Below are positions 8,356-16,117 of a stretch of DNA of 55,377 bases, in pieces. Under the pieces are notes generated by a model. The model saw only the letters and a list, made by a program, of their open reading frames with translations, ran no database searches and had not been told where the DNA came from. This stretch comes from Chloroflexaceae bacterium (GTDB lineage: Bacteria; Chloroflexota; Chloroflexia; Chloroflexales; Chloroflexaceae), in NCBI GenBank assembly GCA_012031225.1, contig JAAUTZ010000014.1, positions 1 through 55,377 of the forward strand, in the 5' to 3' direction. Both the position numbers and the translations under genes were made by a program. The stretch's first letter is position 1; each line of letters begins with the position of its first letter.

Positions 8356-8428
8356 TTGTCGTTCTATTGGGTAGCTATCGTGTGTATGTAGTATGCTGAC
8401 TATGCTGACGATCTGAACGGAACCCACT

Positions 8429-9268
8429 ATGAGTATTGTCGTCATTGGCGATCAAATGGTTCATTACGAAGTCATTGGGCGCGGACGACCCGTGATTTTT
8501 CTGCATGGCTGGCTCGGCAGTTGGCGGTATTGGTTTCCGTCTATGGAAGCGGTCAGCCGTGATTTCCGCGCCTTCTCCTTTGATTTCTGGGGCTTTGGTG
8601 GCTCCCAACGCCAACACGCAACGGGTGGGATTGAAGTCTATTCCAGCCAAGTGATCCAATTCCTCGACGCGCTCGGCATTGATCGGGTGATGTTGGTGGG
8701 ACACTCGATGGGCGGTATGGTGGCGATGAAAACCGCGCTGGATCACCCAGAGCGGGTGCTACAGGTGGTGACGGTGGGCGCACCGTTTCAGGGGCGTTCG
8801 CTCTCGTGGCTGCTCAAGATGGCCCGCTACCGCACGCTGGTGCATACGTTCGGGGAGTCGGCTTGGCTCCGGCGCACGGTGTTCCGCTTCTTTATGGGGG
8901 AGTTCAACGATCCTTCGATCAGTGAAATCCTCAATGATACGGTCAAGTCGAGTGCGGATACGCTGTGCTACACGGTGCGCTCGATGCTTGCCACTGATCT
9001 GCGCCCAGAGCTAGCCAATTTGCGGGTGCCGACGCTGGTGATGCATGGCGGGCGCGATGATGTCGTCAACCCGAAGCAGGTGGATCTGTTCGATCACGTT
9101 GGCTCGGCAGGGGTGGTGGTGCTGCGCGATAGCCGCCACTTCCCCTTCCTCGATGAGACCGATCTGTTCAATGATCTCTTAGTGCGCTTCCTGAAGCAGA
9201 ATCTTGTCACCCCTGCACCCACCACAGATCGCTTGCAGCTACCCGCCTCACCGATCACGTCGGGCTAG
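8429..9268 (+). CDS. Alpha/beta hydrolase
   Basis: This is a 279-residue alpha/beta hydrolase. An oxyanion-hole HGW is at 26-28 and the nucleophile elbow GHSMGG gives Ser93. The acid is probably an Asp in HGGRDDVV near 210 and the base is His in DSRHFPF near 236, so the triad is complete. The substrate cannot be predicted; related proteins include lactonases, esterases and C-C hydrolases. A tandem TATGCTGAC repeat (8392-8409) lies just upstream. The gene converges on the CHAP gene at 9375. Confidence 0.85.
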   Translation: MSIVVIGDQMVHYEVIGRGRPVIFLHGWLGSWRYWFPSMEAVSRDFRAFSFDFWGFGGSQRQHATGGIEVYSSQVIQFLDALGIDRVMLVGHSMGGMVAMKTALDHPERVLQVVTVGAPFQGRSLSWLLKMARYRTLVHTFGESAWLRRTVFRFFMGEFNDPSISEILNDTVKSSADTLCYTVRSMLATDLRPELANLRVPTLVMHGGRDDVVNPKQVDLFDHVGSAGVVVLRDSRHFPFLDETDLFNDLLVRFLKQNLVTPAPTTDRLQLPASPITSG

Positions 9269-9328
9269 GCGCAAAGCCCAAACGATACGCCGAATCGCTC
9301 GGACTCGGCGCATCCCCCATGTTGTTGT

Positions 9329-9344
9329 ACAGGACTGTTCCTGT
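9329..9344. terminator. Hairpin between convergent genes
   Basis: ACAGGA-CTGT-TCCTGT is a perfect 6-bp stem with a 4-base loop between two convergent genes. There is no T-tract on either strand. A looser stem, CGCCGA/TCGGCG, lies at 9288-9310. Confidence 0.35.
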
Positions 9345-9374
9345 GGTATTCGTTCCCGTGAGTTGCGTAAGAGC

Positions 9375-10343
9375 TTACGGCGTTGGCGCGTCCCCATCGG
9401 CGGGGGCGGTATCAGCATCTTTACCCACGTTGCTGGCTGAGCGGATCTGCGGTTTGGCGGTGATCTCCGGCTGCACCACTGTGTAACGCACCACATTGCC
9501 ATCGGGAATTTCCAGCCACGCCCCGTCTACCTTGAGCGTCGGGGCAACAAAATGCTCACCGACGTGCTGCGGCGTGAACGTGCCCGTGTAGTGGTAGATT
9601 TCGCCCGGCGCAAGCACGATGCTCGCGCTGCCGCCAAAGTTGGCTTGGGTCGCCGCATCCCAGCTATCGCCCCGCCGCCCGCCCGCCATTGCCGTCTCGA
9701 TGGTGAGGTCCGTGCCGCCGACATTCTGGAAGGCAAACGCCGCCGTGATTTCTTCCCCTACGGCGACTTCGTGGTCTGCGTCGGAGATGGACAGCGGCTG
9801 CGCGATCCACGGCTTGGCGGGCCAGACATAGTAGGCAATGTAGGCATAGCGCGGGGAGTGCGCAATGTGGTACATATCGGAGACATTGTAGCACCCATAC
9901 TCCGACCAGATGCCCGCCCACGATTGGTTGGCTCCGCGCAGCACGAGCTGGGCCGAGTCGCCACTCCAGTGGGCTTGCTCAACAACGGCAACGTGCCCGT
10001 AGTAGGAATTGATGCCGTAACCAAACCAGCCGGGGAAAACAGCAATTGCGCCCGGCTGGGGCGTGCTAACTTGCACCATGCCATTGGCTTGCAGGTAGGG
10101 GCCCATATCTTGTGCGCCCCAGAACCAGCCGATGGACGAGAACAGGCCAAAGCGTTGGCGCACGTAATCCGTGCATTGGCAGTAGTAGGCATAGTCGAGG
10201 TTGGCAGCACCAGTGTTGTCTGGGCTAGGGGCCGCTTGATACAGGTCGAGGGTGGGGACGGTTGCTTCAATCAGCGCGGTGCTGTGCGGTACTACCGCAA
10301 AACTCAGCACCAACGTCAACACGAAAGAGGCTATTAAGCGCAT
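9375..10343 (-). CDS. Secreted CHAP-domain protein
   Basis: 322 residues. An N-terminal signal peptide (about 1-24) is followed by a CHAP cysteine-peptidase domain (about 45-170). The likely catalytic Cys is in YYCQCTDYVRQRF (Cys57), with His117 in YGHVAVVEQ. A C-terminal CARDB-like beta domain (about 190-290) ends in a charged tail. CHAP enzymes cleave peptidoglycan peptide bonds, so a cell-wall hydrolase is likely, but the substrate is not shown. The start at 10343 is chosen because AAGGTGA is 7 bases upstream; an earlier in-frame ATG at 10361 has no ribosome site and would spoil the signal peptide. Confidence 0.8.
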   Translation of the reverse strand: MRLIASFVLTLVLSFAVVPHSTALIEATVPTLDLYQAAPSPDNTGAANLDYAYYCQCTDYVRQRFGLFSSIGWFWGAQDMGPYLQANGMVQVSTPQPGAIAVFPGWFGYGINSYYGHVAVVEQAHWSGDSAQLVLRGANQSWAGIWSEYGCYNVSDMYHIAHSPRYAYIAYYVWPAKPWIAQPLSISDADHEVAVGEEITAAFAFQNVGGTDLTIETAMAGGRRGDSWDAATQANFGGSASIVLAPGEIYHYTGTFTPQHVGEHFVAPTLKVDGAWLEIPDGNVVRYTVVQPEITAKPQIRSASNVGKDADTAPADGDAPTP

Positions 10344-10562
10344 ATCAATGTCACCTTGCATACTTGGCTAGGGATCCGGTGAACATACATGGTTTACTCG
10401 CGGGGCAGAACCCCACTAGCAATCACCGCATCACGACGACTTGACAACGAATCATTCAGCTTGGAATGATGCAAACCTTACAAACACCTGATATGTTTGT
10501 GAGAAGAGTATAGCACGGGCCAAGAAAATATGCAAGAGGGAATTTTGACTGCGGGCAAGGCG

Positions 10563-10588
10563 ACGGCGTTCCCGCGTGGGAACGCCGT
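10563..10588 (-). terminator. 11-bp perfect hairpin downstream of potD, no T-tract
   Basis: ACGGCGTTCCC and GGGAACGCCGT are perfect arms around GCGT. It begins 34 bases beyond the potD stop in the direction of potD transcription. Neither strand has a T-run after it. Confidence 0.5.
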
Positions 10589-10622
10589 GCAGAGGGCGCG
10601 TGGCGCAGGTTGCAACGGGGGG

Positions 10623-11777
10623 CTATTGCGCCGTGACCCGCGTCCACAGGTCGCTAAACAGTTCGTCCGTCTGGGCGTTGCGCTCGATCCATTGCAGGCG
10701 CATCATGGTCGTCTCATCCGGCTCTAGCCCGGCTTCGTACAGCGCGAGCGTGTCTTCCGAGAGGAGCTCGCGGGCGGGGGCATTGGGCGTAAGGTAGAGC
10801 ACCCAATCGGTGTTCTGCGCGGCAACTTCGGGGCGCAGCAGGTAGTTCATAAAGACGTGCGCGGTGTACTTGTTGGGCGAATCGAACACGACCGCGAGGT
10901 TATCCATCCAGATGATGCCGCCCTCATCGGGGATCAAGAACTTCACATCGGGGTTGCCGGGCTTGTCGTCAATACCGGACATCGCCTGCCCCGCCATGCC
11001 CGACCATGCGTGGGCAAGGACGACCTCCTCAGTGGCCAGCTTGAAGTTGACGTTGCTGCTGTCATACGAAGCGACAAACGGCTTCTGGGCGATGAGCAGC
11101 TCCTGCACCTCGGCAAGTACGGCGGTGTCGGTAGTGTTGACCGAATGGCCTTTGTAGATCAGGGCTGCGCCGGGCACTTCACGCGGATCTTCAAGCATAG
11201 TAAAGCGATTGCTGATCTTCTCTAGCTCAGCCGGCTCAAAGATCGTGGACCAGCTTGTGGGGGGCGTATCGAAGAATTTCTGATTGTAAGCAAGTCCCGA
11301 TGTGCCCCAGAAATAGGGGATCGAGTGTTCATTGCTTGGATCGAAGTACAGGTTCATCAATTCGGGGTCAAGGTTGCCAATGTTGGTTAGCAGGCTCTTG
11401 TCCAGTGGGGCGAGCAAGCCATCCAGCACCATAGATTGCACGGCGTAATCGGAGGGCACGACAATATCGTAGCCGGAGTTGCCCGCCCGGATGCGGGGGA
11501 TCATGGACTCGTTCGAGTCGAACAGATCCACCGTCACCCGCACACCATATTCGGCCTCGAAATCTTCAAGGATCTGCGGATCAATATAGTCGCTCCAGAT
11601 GTAGAGGAAGAGTTGATCAGCGAGTTGGCTGCGGTCTACGCCATCCATATCGTCAGTGGCGGGGGCATCGGTATCGCCAGTAGACGCGGCGGGCGCGGTG
11701 GTTGGGGCGGTGGGTGCGCCGCCACACGCGGCGAGCAAGGGCACGAGCAGGGCAAACAGTAGAAGCCAGTGTTTCAT
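10623..11777 (-). CDS. potD: Polyamine ABC transporter substrate-binding lipoprotein
   Basis: 384 residues, a PotD/PotF-type periplasmic binding protein. A lipoprotein signal ends in LLAAC, so Cys18 would be lipidated. A low-complexity Thr/Ala linker follows, then the binding fold beginning LFLYIWSDYIDPQILEDFE. The stretch DIVVPSDYAVQSMV is typical of the family, as is VVFDSPNKYTAHVFMNYLLR near the end. The start at 11777 is chosen because GGAGG lies 10 bases upstream and the lipobox is then at the right depth. potABC is at 880-3797 on the other strand, so the importer is split into two transcription units about 7 kb apart. Confidence 0.9.
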   Translation of the reverse strand: MKHWLLLFALLVPLLAACGGAPTAPTTAPAASTGDTDAPATDDMDGVDRSQLADQLFLYIWSDYIDPQILEDFEAEYGVRVTVDLFDSNESMIPRIRAGNSGYDIVVPSDYAVQSMVLDGLLAPLDKSLLTNIGNLDPELMNLYFDPSNEHSIPYFWGTSGLAYNQKFFDTPPTSWSTIFEPAELEKISNRFTMLEDPREVPGAALIYKGHSVNTTDTAVLAEVQELLIAQKPFVASYDSSNVNFKLATEEVVLAHAWSGMAGQAMSGIDDKPGNPDVKFLIPDEGGIIWMDNLAVVFDSPNKYTAHVFMNYLLRPEVAAQNTDWVLYLTPNAPARELLSEDTLALYEAGLEPDETTMMRLQWIERNAQTDELFSDLWTRVTAQ

Positions 11778-11950
11778 GTGGTTAAGGTCCTCCTTCGCAT
11801 ACAGTGGAATAAAAAACGCCTGAGCAACAGGGTGGTACGTCCAAGTGGGGCAACACTGCGTCCTGTTGATCGGGTTCCTAGTAGTATACGATATTTTGAC
11901 CAAGAGTGCATGCGGCTGTGCGGTGGCTGGTGGAGGCGTGATATGCCGCA

Positions 11951-11994
11951 CGCTACCGATCCATCCATAGTATGCAGGAGGTGGATCGGTAGCG
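11951..11994 (-). terminator. 13-bp perfect inverted repeat after the PAS-STAS gene
   Basis: CGCTACCGATCCA (11951-11963) and TGGATCGGTAGCG (11982-11994) are perfect arms around an 18-base loop. It begins 22 bases beyond the stop at 12016 in the direction of transcription and upstream of potD. No T-tract follows. Confidence 0.45.
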
Positions 11995-12015
11995 GATGAA
12001 CGTAGCCGGTCTACG

Positions 12016-14397
12016 TTAGCGGAGCTTCAGCGCGTAGGCGATGCCATCTTCCAGTGTGGATCGGGTAACAATCCCGGTCAGTTCCACGCCGAGCTGCACC
12101 AGCGTCTGGGCGATGCGGGGCTGGATGCCGGTGATGACCACCTGTGCGCCTAGCAAGCGCACCGCTTGGGCAGTGCTGATCAGGGCTTGGGCAACCTGCG
12201 TATCTACCACCTTCACGCCGGTAATATCCACGATAGCAATCAGGGCTTTGTGCGAGGCAATGCCTTCAAGCAGCGTCTCCATCACCTGCTGGGCCCGCGC
12301 CGTATCCACACTGCCCACAATCGGGAGCGCAACCACGCCCCGACTGAGCGGCAGGAGCGGGGTAGATAGCTCGTGGATCGCGGCCCGTTGCGCGTCAATC
12401 ACCCGCTGCTGGAGTTCGAGCCGCTCCTGCTCACCCCGCTTGCGCTCGCTGATGTCGCGCACGATGCCAGCTTGGGCAATCGGCGCACCAGTTTGCGGGT
12501 CAGTGATCACAAAGCTCACAACTTCGACCGGCACGATTACGCCAGTATCCAGCGGGCGGATGATCGTCTCGCCACTCCAGAAGCCGCGTGTTTGCATCGC
12601 AGGCATAATCTCATTGAGGAGCTTCGGCTGGGCTTCAGGCGGCGTGATCTGAAGGGGATCATAGTTGTGCAGTGGACCATCAAGCGGATAGCCTGCAAGC
12701 TTACGCCCAGCTAGATTAATATATACCTCGCTGTAATCCATGGACGTATACGACATATAGTCCGGGCTATTCTCGACAATGGCCGCGAGCTTGCGAAATT
12801 CTTGCTCACCCCGTTTGCGCTCGCTGATGTCGCGCATAATCCCAGCTTGGGCAATCGGCTCACCTGTCTGGGTATCGTTAATCATAAAGCTCACGACTTC
12901 GACCGGAATGGTGGTGTCCGTACCGAGCGGGCGGATGATCGTCTCGCCACTCCAGAAGCCGCGTGTTTGCATCGCAGGCATAATCTCATCGAACAGCTGC
13001 GCGTGTGTTTCGGCGGGCATAATTTGGGCTGGATCATAGTCTGTGATCGGAGCCTCTGGATCATAGCCAACCAGCTTGCGCCCCGCCGCGTTGATATACA
13101 CCTCGCTCAGATCGAGTGAAGCATACGACATATAATCGGGGCTACTCTGCACAATCGCAGCCAACTTCTGCATCTCCTGCTCCATCCGCTTTTGCTCACG
13201 CACATCGCGCAGAATAGCGGCCATCGCAAGAGGCTCACCCGTCTGCGTATCTGTTACTAGAAAGGCATGCCCACTCATGGGGATGATCGTCCCCTCGTGG
13301 ATGTGGCGCAGACGCATATCGCCCGTCCACGGTTGGCCCTGCATCAGCGTCGGCACCACCTGATCTATAAAGATTGACAGGTCTGCGGGGTAGACGGGTA
13401 GGGTTACATCGTAGTTGTTCTGTAGATCATCTAGCGTCACCCCGACTAGTTCGCGTCCCGCCGGGTTGATATACACCTCGCTTAAGTCAAGCGTGGTGTA
13501 TGTAATGTAGTCGGGGTTACTCTCGATAATCGCGACGAACTTCTGAAGCTCGCGTTCATTCTGCTTCTTCGCGGTAATATCATTGACCACGCCCAGCACG
13601 CGGGTCGGGTTGCCATCGGCATCGCGGGCAACCACACCGCCGCGTGATTCGAGCCACTGCCACGCGCCGGACTCGTTCCGCATGCGGAACTGGTTGTTCA
13701 TCTGGGGGATCTGCCCAGCAAGCAGAGCTTGGAAATCGCGCGTGATCTGGGGCAAATCATCGGGATGCACTAGTTGATACCACTCCTCAAATGTCTGGGC
13801 AAAGGTGGAGCTATTGTAGCCCATCATTGTGGCGTAGTTCTCATTGTAATAGGTGTTCTGGTTGGGTACGTCTAGATCCCACACGCCATAGCCGGTTGCT
13901 TCCAGCACAAGGCGGGCTTGGTCGGTTTCGTTTTGTCGCTGCTGCTCGGTTTGCTGCTGTTGGGGGATATTTTGGAAGATGACGGCGACATGCTGATCGG
14001 ATAGCGCAAAGGACTTGATCGCAAAGGCACTCTCAATCACGGACTCATCGCCGTAGATTAGCTCAGTCTGGAATGGCTGCCCAGTGCGTACCACCTCAGC
14101 ATAGGCTTGAGGGATACCGTGCCGGCGCAGATTAGGGAACTCCTCATCAAGGGTCTGCCCGATGATGCGTTGCGGGGCGACATTCGTCAGGGCTTCAGTT
14201 GCCGCATTTGCCGTAATAAATCGCAGGCTGCGATCATCATTGCAATCTTCGAGGTGGAAGATATAGACCCCATCCGAGATCTGCTCAAGAACTTGGGCAT
14301 ATAAAAACACCTGTTGCTGTAGCTCGTCAGCATTGGTAGCAGTGAGGTTAGCCCCATTTGCATATTCAGTTTTCTTGTCACGTTGAGATGATTTCAT
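12016..14397 (-). CDS. Multi-PAS sensor with C-terminal RsbR-like STAS domain
   Basis: 793 residues from the chosen start. There is an N-terminal PAS-like domain (about 35-150), a PAS/PAC pair (about 160-280), then three tandem related PAS repeats (about 285-405, 410-530, 535-655) and a C-terminal STAS domain (about 670-790). The STAS domain matches stressosome RsbR: AIVDITGVKVVDTQVAQ and GIQPRIAQTLVQLG carry both Thr residues phosphorylated in Bacillus RsbRA. No transmembrane segment is visible. ATG 14397 is preferred because AAAGGA lies about 12 bases upstream; in-frame ATGs at 14418 and 14454 have no such site. No rsbS or rsbT lies nearby. A stressosome role is inferred. Confidence 0.85.
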   Translation of the reverse strand: MKSSQRDKKTEYANGANLTATNADELQQQVFLYAQVLEQISDGVYIFHLEDCNDDRSLRFITANAATEALTNVAPQRIIGQTLDEEFPNLRRHGIPQAYAEVVRTGQPFQTELIYGDESVIESAFAIKSFALSDQHVAVIFQNIPQQQQTEQQRQNETDQARLVLEATGYGVWDLDVPNQNTYYNENYATMMGYNSSTFAQTFEEWYQLVHPDDLPQITRDFQALLAGQIPQMNNQFRMRNESGAWQWLESRGGVVARDADGNPTRVLGVVNDITAKKQNERELQKFVAIIESNPDYITYTTLDLSEVYINPAGRELVGVTLDDLQNNYDVTLPVYPADLSIFIDQVVPTLMQGQPWTGDMRLRHIHEGTIIPMSGHAFLVTDTQTGEPLAMAAILRDVREQKRMEQEMQKLAAIVQSSPDYMSYASLDLSEVYINAAGRKLVGYDPEAPITDYDPAQIMPAETHAQLFDEIMPAMQTRGFWSGETIIRPLGTDTTIPVEVVSFMINDTQTGEPIAQAGIMRDISERKRGEQEFRKLAAIVENSPDYMSYTSMDYSEVYINLAGRKLAGYPLDGPLHNYDPLQITPPEAQPKLLNEIMPAMQTRGFWSGETIIRPLDTGVIVPVEVVSFVITDPQTGAPIAQAGIVRDISERKRGEQERLELQQRVIDAQRAAIHELSTPLLPLSRGVVALPIVGSVDTARAQQVMETLLEGIASHKALIAIVDITGVKVVDTQVAQALISTAQAVRLLGAQVVITGIQPRIAQTLVQLGVELTGIVTRSTLEDGIAYALKLR
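12551..12614 (-). repeat. 64-bp exact direct repeat, copy 1 (in PAS repeat 3)
   Basis: Identical to 12926-12989, 375 bases (125 codons) away, within a longer similar stretch covering tandem PAS domains. The exact match at DNA level indicates recent duplication or gene conversion. Confidence 0.9.
12926..12989 (-). repeat. 64-bp exact direct repeat, copy 2 (in PAS repeat 2)
   Basis: Identical to 12551-12614. It encodes the stretch GRMIVSPLQ region on the opposite strand, i.e. MQTRGFWSGETIIRPL in the PAS protein. Confidence 0.9.
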
Positions 14398-14450
14398 TAG
14401 TGTATTTGTTCCTTTCATGTCCGCACTGGCATAGTGCATATTAGCAAAAA

Positions 14451-14472
14451 CCATTCTAGCCCGATAGAATGG
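14451..14472 (-). promoter_or_regulatory. Leader hairpin upstream of the PAS-STAS start
   Basis: CCATTCTA and TAGAATGG form a perfect 8-bp stem around a 6-base loop in the predicted leader. It would hide the earliest in-frame ATG (14454), which supports a downstream start. Confidence 0.4.
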
Positions 14473-14573
14473 CCCATCGAAATGAGAGCGAAGTGTAGCT
14501 CTTGCACAGTGCTTACCCCAAGATCAGAGGCAGAGCTATCACTTTGTTTATGGTAATTAATGTATATCGGATA

Positions 14574-14602
14574 ATATTACCAATCTTTACGAACGATGTC
14601 AA
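14574..14602 (-). promoter_or_regulatory. Consensus promoter for the PAS-STAS gene
   Basis: On the minus strand TTGACA (14602-14597), 17 bases, then TAATAT (14579-14574). The start would be near 14567, giving a leader of about 170 bases. Confidence 0.65.
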
Positions 14603-14665
14603 TATTCTTTTAGTCCTATTCCAAACATAGGACTAGCACACACGCGGTAGTAAAGGGGAATGGGC

Positions 14666-15943
14666 CTAGAGCGAGTGGGCGTACACTGTCCGCACTTGCT
14701 GATACTTATGCTCCCACGTCAGCCCCTGCTGCACCTTGCGCCAGCCGGCTGCACCCATCGCCCGAGCGCGTTGGGGGTGGGTGATCAAGAAGGTGATTGC
14801 GTGGGCCAGTTCGGCAACATCGCCGAAGCGCACCAGTAAGCCATCGCTGCCGTGCGTAATCACATCGGGCACACCGCCCGCCAGTGCGCCAATTACGGGC
14901 ACGCCGTAGCACCACGCCTCAAGGTAGACGATGCCAAAGCTATCGGTGCGCGAGGGCAGCGCAAACACCTGCGCCGCCGCCAGTGCGTCGCGGCGGGTCT
15001 GGTCATCTACATAGCCGAGCAAGCGCACCCGCTCCTGATCGGCGGGGGCAAGGTGGGCAACCAGATTGGTGAAGTGCTGCATCTGGCTGCCACACTGCAC
15101 CCACACGGCGGGGATGTCCTGCTCCCACAGGCACTGCATGGCGGCGAGGACGTGCGGCGTGCCTTTATCGTAGGCGGCAGTGCCAATCGTCAGCACAAGC
15201 GGTGCGTCGGGGGCGATCTGGTGCTGCTGGCGGAAGCGGTGCGCGTCGCCGCCGGCCAGCTCGCTAGGGGTTACGCCTACGCCAATCGTGTGCAGCAGGT
15301 GATCGGGGATGCCCTGCTGCTGCAAGAATGCGCGTTCACGCGGGGTCTGGACAATCACCGCCGCACTGCGGCGCAGCAGATCAAGCTGGTGTGGCATGCT
15401 GTAGTAGCGGCGCACGGTGTCGTTATCCGGCTCGCCCAGATGCACAAACGGCGTGCAGATGTGGGGGATGCCGCGCCGTGCGGCCCATGCGATCAGGGGA
15501 ATGAGCATAAAGTCGAGCGTGATGTTGGTGGTGTGGAGCAGGGCGACATCGCGCAGGGCGGGGTGCTGATCGAGGTAGGGGCGTAGCTGGGGCAGGCGCG
15601 GCGCAATCGTGGCCATGCGGCGTAGCCCGGCTAGCTTGGTTGAGGGGGGCAGGGGCAGGTGGCTATACTCCAGCATCAGGCGGCGCAGCACCGGATAGGC
15701 CAGCGTAGGTGCGGGCGGGCGTTGCACCGCAAACCGTTGCACCTGCACGCCGTTGTGGGTGTCGTGCAGTTGGGCGAAGTGGCGTTTGCCGCTGGCCCAG
15801 AAATGCTCCAGATCGCAGGCATCGCTGGCAAGCACGGTGACACGGTGCTGCTCTTGCACAAGCCGCTCGCCGATCTCGATGAAGTAGCGGGCGGCTCCGC
15901 TTGGGGCTGGGTGATAAATTTGAACCGCGTGGAGAATGTGCAT
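14666..15943 (-). CDS. Glycosyltransferase family 4 (GT-B) protein
   Basis: 425 residues with a GT-B fold. The N-terminal domain starts MHILHAVQIYHPAPSGAARY, the usual donor-side entry loop. The C-terminal domain has VLTIGTAAYDKGT, LLGYVDDQTRRDALAAAQVF and PSRTDSFGIVYLEAWCYGVP near 330-350, the GT4 E-x7-E type motif, followed by IGALAGGVPDVI. It probably transfers a sugar to a lipid or polysaccharide at the inner membrane face. No Shine-Dalgarno site is visible before the ATG, but the domain begins at the first residue. A heptamer repeat array (15954-16030) lies directly upstream. Acceptor unknown. Confidence 0.85.
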   Translation of the reverse strand: MHILHAVQIYHPAPSGAARYFIEIGERLVQEQHRVTVLASDACDLEHFWASGKRHFAQLHDTHNGVQVQRFAVQRPPAPTLAYPVLRRLMLEYSHLPLPPSTKLAGLRRMATIAPRLPQLRPYLDQHPALRDVALLHTTNITLDFMLIPLIAWAARRGIPHICTPFVHLGEPDNDTVRRYYSMPHQLDLLRRSAAVIVQTPRERAFLQQQGIPDHLLHTIGVGVTPSELAGGDAHRFRQQHQIAPDAPLVLTIGTAAYDKGTPHVLAAMQCLWEQDIPAVWVQCGSQMQHFTNLVAHLAPADQERVRLLGYVDDQTRRDALAAAQVFALPSRTDSFGIVYLEAWCYGVPVIGALAGGVPDVITHGSDGLLVRFGDVAELAHAITFLITHPQRARAMGAAGWRKVQQGLTWEHKYQQVRTVYAHSL

Positions 15944-15953
15944 CGTAGTTTAG

Positions 15954-16030
15954 GTGCTAGGTGACGGGTGACAGGTAACAGGTGCGAGGTGACAGGTGTC
16001 GGGTGCGAGGTGACAGGTGTCGGGTGCGAG
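15954..16030 (+). repeat. Heptanucleotide tandem array (GTGNNNG type), 11 units
   Basis: Period-7 units: GTGCTAG, GTGACGG, GTGACAG, GTAACAG, GTGCGAG, GTGACAG, GTGTCGG, GTGCGAG, GTGACAG, GTGTCGG, GTGCGAG. It lies directly upstream of the glycosyltransferase gene and faces an oppositely oriented array at 16041-16103. Confidence 0.9.
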
Positions 16031-16040
16031 GACACTTCTC

Positions 16041-16103
16041 CTGACCCCTGCAACCTGACCCCTGCAACCTGACCCCTGCAACCTGACCCCTGCAACCTGA
16101 CCC
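16041..16103 (-). repeat. Heptanucleotide tandem array (CTGACCC/CTGCAAC), 9 units
   Basis: Four copies of the 14-base pair CTGACCC-CTGCAAC plus one CTGACCC. Read on the minus strand the units become GGGTCAG and GTTGCAG, the same family as the array at 15954-16030 in opposite orientation. It ends 14 bases before the DUF255 stop. Confidence 0.9.
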
Positions 16104-16117
16104 CTCGCATCGAGCGA

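Noticed and set aside
10448-10520. AT-rich stretch with possible promoters between the CHAP and potD genes
   Set aside because: Several weak boxes on the minus strand could serve the CHAP gene, but none has both boxes at proper spacing.
11951-11994. 13-bp inverted repeat considered as a transposon end or attachment site
   Set aside because: No transposase or integrase nearby and no target duplication; position just after a stop fits a 3'-end hairpin better.
14852-15586. 244-codon open frame opposite the glycosyltransferase gene
   Set aside because: Antisense shadow with His/Val/Gly-rich translation and no domain; the real gene is on the minus strand.
15961-16103. Repeat arrays considered as a CRISPR
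   Set aside because: The units are 7 bases and directly adjacent, with no spacers.
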